Assembly (NCBI GenBank): GCA_013396525.1
Contig: VWYX01000253.1
Location: 186,001 to 250,000 of the forward strand
Direction: 5' to 3'
Origin: Chaetorhynchus papuensis
Lineage: Eukaryota; Chordata; Aves; Passeriformes; Rhipiduridae
DNA length: 64,000 nt
The position numbers and the translations under genes are program-made. This document shows positions 59,401-64,000 of the stretch, piece after piece. Below the pieces are notes generated by a model. The model worked only from the letters and a program-made list of their open reading frames with translations, had not been told where the DNA came from and ran no database searches. How positions within the stretch are numbered: position 1 is the stretch's first letter; each line of letters opens with the position of its first letter.

Positions 59401-62400
59401 GTTGATCAAAGATGTGCATTAACTTTGGCTGTTACTGAATGAGACACTGTATGGTAGGAGAGAACAGCTCACAGGTAAATACTAGAGCTGAAACTGTCAT
59501 TTCATTCTTGTAAAAAGTAGTCATCTGTTTTAAAAGCCAAGTTCAAATGAATACCTGACTTTTTTAATGTACCATGAGAAAACGTGGTACATTAAAAAAA
59601 TTGCATGTTCTGTGTTGCAAAAGAAATGGGAAATGATGAATCCTTGTGTTCTTTAACCCTTCTGAGCGTCAGATTTTCTGCTGATGGAGAGAGAAGGCTG
59701 AAATTGAAAAAATCTGAAATCAAAGATACTTTGTGGTAGCCCAGAAAGACCACATTAAAAGAAGATTTTCCTGCGTTTGGTTTATTATTCTTCCTTTGGT
59801 TAGCACACTGACACTTTCAGGTTTGCTGCTCATACTTTAGAGCTAACAAGTCCTCAACCGCCTACATTGAAACTTTCAGTGATGAAGTAATGAGCAAAAA
59901 TACCGTTGGTTTGGGGCTTTTTATCAGCCTAAATTTGTCCCTCATCGGTGTTGCACGTGCAGCATTATACTTAACGTTTGTTCCACAAGAATGTATTTTT
60001 ATTTTGTCTTACTGAAGCTGTATGTTTTTTCTTGATTTTTTTTTTTCCTTGTGTATGTGAAAGCCTAATTTAAGAGTCATATACACAGGAGTGTGTTTTG
60101 CTGCTTTTCATTTCTCACGTGATTGCAGCCTGGTTGCTTTTGGTAGAAACTTGCCCCTTCTATGCTCAGTTACGCCTAAAATGATCATTTATGTTTCACA
60201 ATTAAAGGTTTTGGAATATTCCATGTAACCAGGTGGGCTTTCCATTTTTCCTTTCAGTATTTACTAGAAATGAAAAGCCTAGTGCTGCCTCCAGAGCACA
60301 TTCTGAAGCGAGGGGACAGTGAGGCAGTAGCCTATGCTTTTTTTCACCTCCAGCATTGGAAGAGGATAGAAGGGGCCCTAAATCTGCTACACTGCACATG
60401 GGAAGGCAGTAAGTATCTCCTTTTCTTTTTTTCTGTACAGTAGACTAGTCTCTCTGCCTTTACCCCCCTCAAACATGATTGGTTCTCTTTGTGAGAAGCT
60501 CGTTGTGTGATTAGATACAGATCTAATGTCACTCACCCTTTTTGCAGCATTTAGGATGATCCCATACCCATTAGAGAAAGGACATCTTTTCTATCCCTAC
60601 CCAAGCTGCACAGAAACAGCAGACAGAGAGCTGTTGCCAAGTAAGTGGTTTCTAAGCAGTAATGATAATAAAACACAGGCTAAGGACATATTCAGTTTGT
60701 GGTATTCTGTATTTACCTTACTGTGATTTTTTTAGTTTGAGCTTCCTGTGAAGGGGTTTCAGCTATTTGTTGATGTCCCTCCCAAAAGATCCTGAAGCAC
60801 TTGACGTGTGTGTGTGTGGTAAATGTCAGCTTGATGCTGTAATAGCCTAAGTCCTTCAGAGATGAAATCTGTGTGTGGTACATTCAGACTGAGTCTGGTC
60901 AACTTTGAGAACAACGAAATGGACCATTTGTTAAAAATTGCTTTTAGAAGAATTCATGGATTTGACTGCCTTTGTAGCAAGGAATCAATCCATGGTTCTA
61001 GTCCTGCATTGGGTATCCAGTAAAACCTGACTGTGATCTGACAGAGAATCCTTGGTTAATCTGTAGCTTCATAGAACAGGTATTGCTTTCTGTCATTAAT
61101 TCAGTGGTCTGTATTTATCTGCTGGCTGCCTCCTGGGACTTCTTATCCATATATTTCTACGGATTTATAGTAACATGTGATACCAAAAAGTAAGTCTTAC
61201 CCAGCTGCTCTTTGCTTCAAGGTTACTTTATGCAATTATGAGCCTACGTGTTTTTTCCTTTGGGCAAGACAAATAAACTGTATCATTACTGCCTGTACTC
61301 ATGATATTTAGGAAAATAGCATTAATTTAGATTAGAATTGGGCTGTTAATTATACATCTTAATTGAATTCCTTTGGGGTTGAACTTCTATATCTTGAAGA
61401 AACACAATTCCTCTGGGACTGGAAAGGGCTACTGCAAAAGCACCAGCAGCCCACGGAGACCACAGCTGCGGAAAGGAAAACTGCACAGACGTGTTTCTGT
61501 TTAAAAGCCTGAAGTTATATTTAAAATGTGTAATTTAAATTTGCCCCCAGACTGCTTTAAATTACTCATTTCTCACTTATGCAGGATATTGCACAAGGAA
61601 TTCCTTGGTTAGCAACTAACCCTAAATTGTAGACTTCCCAGCATAATTAAACACCAACACATGCAGATATTTCAACAGGATCACTCACGCATTCCTGTTA
61701 TGTTTTAAATATAAAACTACCTATAAATAAAATAATCTTAACACTTTTATTGCAGTATTTCCTTGAGAAATCTTGACACTTAATTTTTTAAAAATTTATC
61801 TATTTAAAATAATGTTGACCAAATCAGTGATTCAGAAAACCTGGACTGGTCTGATGAGTAACGCTTTTCAAATGCCTGTGAACGTATAGAATTAGCTTTA
61901 GTTGTCTTTACCTATTTTGAATTTGGTTTTAATTTCCCATTGTAGGAAAAGCTACTGCAAAAGGAATGAATTCCTATTTTTTAAGTACTTTCCTAAATTA
62001 TATTGCTCCGTGTTTTAGAAATTAGGTGAGTTTCTATATAGCATGAATCTCTGGGTACCATTAATGTCTCCGATGGATGCTAGACATGGATTTCCAAATA
62101 TTCTACTTAATTGTGCTCCAAAATCATGTCATTAAAACCAAAACAAACCCTGAGCACTTTGCCATTAATGAGTTTCAAGAGCACAAGACACTTTTGCTGG
62201 GTTTACTCTTCTAATGATGCTTTAATGTGCCAGCATTCATAAACAGTAACTGGGAGGGTAAAATGTTTTTCCTCCACAGACTTCAATTTAAAAAAGTATA
62301 CGATTGTATTGTCTCATTTTACAGAAGAAAGCTTATTTATAATTTTAGGTTTTTGTTAGGTTTTAAAAACAACTTGTCAGGAAGGCCAGTCCTTTACTTA

Positions 62401-63371
62401 TGTCTATAGAAATGATTCTTCATGTAAAAATCTTTTCAAATCATTGGATAGAAATCAGAGCTGTGGGTATCCAGAGCCAGTAAGTAATTGCAAATTCACC
62501 AAGCAGGTCCTCGGCGAGTGACCAGTAGTAGTGTCGTGAGTGCTGAAAGCTCCACATGCCACCCTTGGCCTGGCTAATCACCCACTTTGGATTTTGTTAC
62601 CAGAGATTGGAAATTGCAAGGAGCTGCTATATACAGAATTTATAACCCAGTCCTGGTGCTGTTTTCTTTGAGGTCTGCTCTGTCAGCTGCTCTGAACAGA
62701 TTTACTGTAGTCTACAACGAGAAGTCTTCAAGAAGTACTAAGAAATATATGTGTATATAACATACTGGTTGTTTTGTATGTGCTCAGCTTCTTACAGGGT
62801 GTGGAGATGTGCTGTTCTTTTCAGGTAACAGGATTAGAGCTCCAGAGAGTTGAAAACACCTGAATTGTTCGAGTCGCTGTGGGTAATTTTGACAGCTTCT
62901 GAACTTCACAGGTGTTCCCTCTGTCCTGTTAGAAGAGTAGGTACCAAAATCTGAGCCTGATGAAATGCTTCAAAAATAAAGCCCATGCAAATGAAAAAGA
63001 TGACTGGGAAGAGAATATTAATAATGAAAACAAATATATAATGACTATTAATAATGAAAAAAAGCATGTAATGCAGGGGAAAAATTTTTAAGAAGTTAAA
63101 GTACTGGAACTTAGGATGTGCTGCATGAATCTTTCCTTCTGAAAGTCCAGAAATGAGCTACAAGGCTATAAATAATTCAGAAAGCAGTCCTTGATTATCA
63201 AATGTCAACATTCTTCATTTTTTCCTTTCAGCATTTCATGAAGTCTCCGTTTACCCCCAGAAGGAGCTTCCCTTTTTCATCCATTTCACAGCAGGCCTGT
63301 GTTCCTTTTCAGCCATGCTGGCCCTCCTTACCCACCAGTTCCCTGAGCTGATGGTCATTTTTGTGAAAGCT
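47432..63371 (+). CDS. ST7L: Suppressor of tumorigenicity 7-like (ST7L), C terminus beyond window
   Basis: This is a multi-pass membrane protein of the ST7 family with tetratricopeptide-like repeats; its biochemical function is poorly defined. The fourteen exons seen are 47432-47633, 48562-48644, 49589-49748, 50252-50306, 50822-50937, 52706-52784, 53582-53736, 53860-53957, 54375-54489, 56244-56316, 57036-57138, 60258-60408, 60548-60640 and 63232-63371. These give 541 codons in frame. The mammalian protein is ~575 aa, so only the last exon (C-terminal tail) is missing. Two hydrophobic segments are visible, LLAVAAGLGLLYAVL and the one before FEWWHF. Conserved blocks include VTGKEPLTYYDMNLSAQDHQ, AYQALELNN, LLAEEEATTIVDAE, ARKLGRIREAVKMMRD, AINAVEAIHRAVEFNPHVPK-like sequence and ILKRGDSEA. 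The exon 1 N terminus is Gly/Ala-rich and poorly conserved. Adjacency to CAPZA1 separates it from ST7, which neighbours CAPZA2. Confidence 0.96.
48850..48935 (-). mobile_element. CR1 LINE internal fragment in ST7L intron 2
   Basis: The sequence cagctccagctgctcccttg, ggtcctgtcactggtcacca and gagaagagaccagtgcctg resembles an internal CR1 3' UTR segment in reverse. The diagnostic tail is absent. Confidence 0.6.
51085..51207 (-). mobile_element. CR1 LINE 3' fragment in ST7L intron 5
   Basis: The sequence gaatcacagagtggtttggg, aggaaccttaaagcccatct and cagggacaccttccactaga is the reverse complement of a CR1 tail. Confidence 0.9.
52077..52182 (-). mobile_element. CR1 LINE fragment in ST7L intron 5
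   Basis: The sequence cactttccactatcccaggt, tgctccaagccctgtccagc and gatggagcagccacagctgc is CR1 3' region in reverse, lacking the terminal tail. Confidence 0.85.
54091..54214 (+). mobile_element. CR1 LINE 3' fragment in ST7L intron 8
   Basis: The sequence gagtaacctggtctagtaga, ggcagggggttggaatgaga and tccaacccaaactgttctgt is a forward-oriented CR1 3' end. Confidence 0.88.
54713..54807 (+). repeat. Direct repeat copy 1, ST7L intron 9
   Basis: It includes acttctaatctgtaaagaaa, gcttcaattcaaggattatt and ccctggttatgcctaaat. A second copy with the same order of blocks lies in intron 10, beyond exon 10. Confidence 0.85.
56402..56500 (+). repeat. Direct repeat copy 2, ST7L intron 10
   Basis: This shares long near-identical blocks (acttctaatctgtaaagaaa, gcttcaattcaaggattatt, ccctggttatgcctaaat) with 54713-54807, with a few substitutions and a small T-rich insertion. 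The two copies flank exon 10 in the same orientation. Confidence 0.85.
57488..57548 (-). mobile_element. CR1 LINE 3' tail in ST7L intron 11
   Basis: The sequence aatcacagaatcgtttgtgt, tggatgggaccttaaagatg and ccaacaccctgc is a short reverse-complement CR1 end. Confidence 0.85.
59104..59131 (+). repeat. A-rich simple repeat
   Basis: Two long A runs, separated by a TT, lie in ST7L intron 11. They could be the remnant tail of a retroposed sequence, but no parent is recognisable upstream. Confidence 0.7.
59560..59599. repeat. Perfect 15-bp inverted repeat (hairpin) in ST7L intron 11
   Basis: The arm ttttttaatgtacca at 59560-59574 is followed, after tgagaaaacg, by its exact reverse complement at 59585-59599. 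With a T-G wobble and a G-C pair inside, the stem reaches 17 pairs with a six-base loop. Confidence 0.9.
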
Positions 63372-64000
63372 GTAAGTGCTGTCTCTGTCATGGGGCTTGC
63401 TTAGGGTTCTCGTGAGTTTTTGGGAATTTTGACGTCCAGGGTGAAGTAGCCTCTAGTCAATCTCATGCTTAATTATTTTATCCGCTTTTGTAAGAATCTC
63501 AGTAGTGATAAACACAGGTTGAAATTTGGGCAGCATGTCTATTTTGACAAGAGATGAACTGTTACTGTTACATACCATGGCTTTAATTTGCCCTGTTATG
63601 GTGAGAGAGCAGCGTTTCAGCACCAGGGAAGTTTTGCCACAGAACACTGTGTTGAGTATGGATTTTATCCTTGTGGAAGTGAACAACTGCAGTGGGAGAG
63701 CCTCAAAAATAAAAGCTGAGAAACAAAGTGCATAGGCAGCTTCCTGCCCCAGCTTCTCAAACTACTCCAGGCCGTAGGTTTGGCCTTTATTGAACTGTGG
63801 ATCTCGTGCAGTAGAGCAGAGTAGTGAATGAAGAGCTCCGAACTCTTTAAGTGAATCGTTTATTCTGGCTTTGCTAATCAAAATAGAGGTTAAAAGACAT
63901 TTGCTTCCTGGCTGGTTTAACGCAACAGGTAATGGAGACCCGGGAGGAAAACCCCTCTTTTTTAAGAATATTTCATTCCTAAAAGTGTTGGCTTTGCTAG
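63372..64000 (+). other. Start of ST7L last seen intron; no further exon
   Basis: It begins with a good GTAAGT donor after exon 14. No frame encodes the expected ST7-family C-terminal tail before the window ends, so the final exon lies outside. Confidence 0.8.

Overview
This is a vertebrate, almost certainly avian, nuclear genome window. It carries many short CR1 LINE fragments with the typical bird 3' end, very compact GC-rich genes with short introns, and five protein-coding genes in an order conserved with human chromosome 1p13 (read in reverse). The gene order is unnamed CpG island, PPM1J(+), RHOC(+), MOV10(-), CAPZA1(-), ST7L(+, truncated at the right edge). All coding exons were placed by hand from reading frame, GT/AG boundaries and phase. 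The summed CDS lengths are in frame for every gene: PPM1J 501 aa, RHOC 193 aa, MOV10 968 aa, CAPZA1 286 aa, and ST7L 541 codons before the edge.

Layout. Positions 1-3500 hold no gene I can support. A CpG island with a 428-base assembly gap at 3.5-4.55 kb has a convincing minus-strand first-exon/donor candidate. This is where a gene divergent from PPM1J (TAFA3 in mammals) would be expected, but no TAFA coding exon is visible. An AT-rich stretch at 4.97-5.47 kb contains three diverged copies of a roughly 155 bp unit. PPM1J (8.47-15.96 kb) encodes a PPM/PP2C phosphatase. A CpG island near 18.7 kb is the likely RHOC promoter, and RHOC coding exons lie at 26.05-27.31 kb. RHOC and MOV10 are convergent, with poly(A) signals about 410 bp apart. 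MOV10 (29.0-34.9 kb, 21 coding exons) encodes the UPF1-like SF1 RNA helicase; its promoter carries a GAAA-type interferon-response element. CAPZA1 (37.3-46.85 kb) encodes the actin capping protein alpha-1 subunit. It shares a head-to-head promoter with ST7L (47.43 kb to beyond 64 kb), and that promoter contains a tandemly duplicated block with several YY1-type motifs.

Base composition changes sharply near 35 kb. PPM1J, RHOC and MOV10 lie in GC-rich sequence with short introns, while CAPZA1 and ST7L lie in AT-rich sequence with long introns. CAPZA1-ST7L is one half of a known vertebrate paralogon (the other half is CAPZA2-ST7). The genes do not form a pathway: they cover phosphatase signalling, Rho-GTPase cytoskeletal control, antiviral and RNA-silencing helicase activity, and actin capping. 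I found no phage, CRISPR, operon-like or other unexpected gene system. The items most worth a second look are regulatory or repeat structures.
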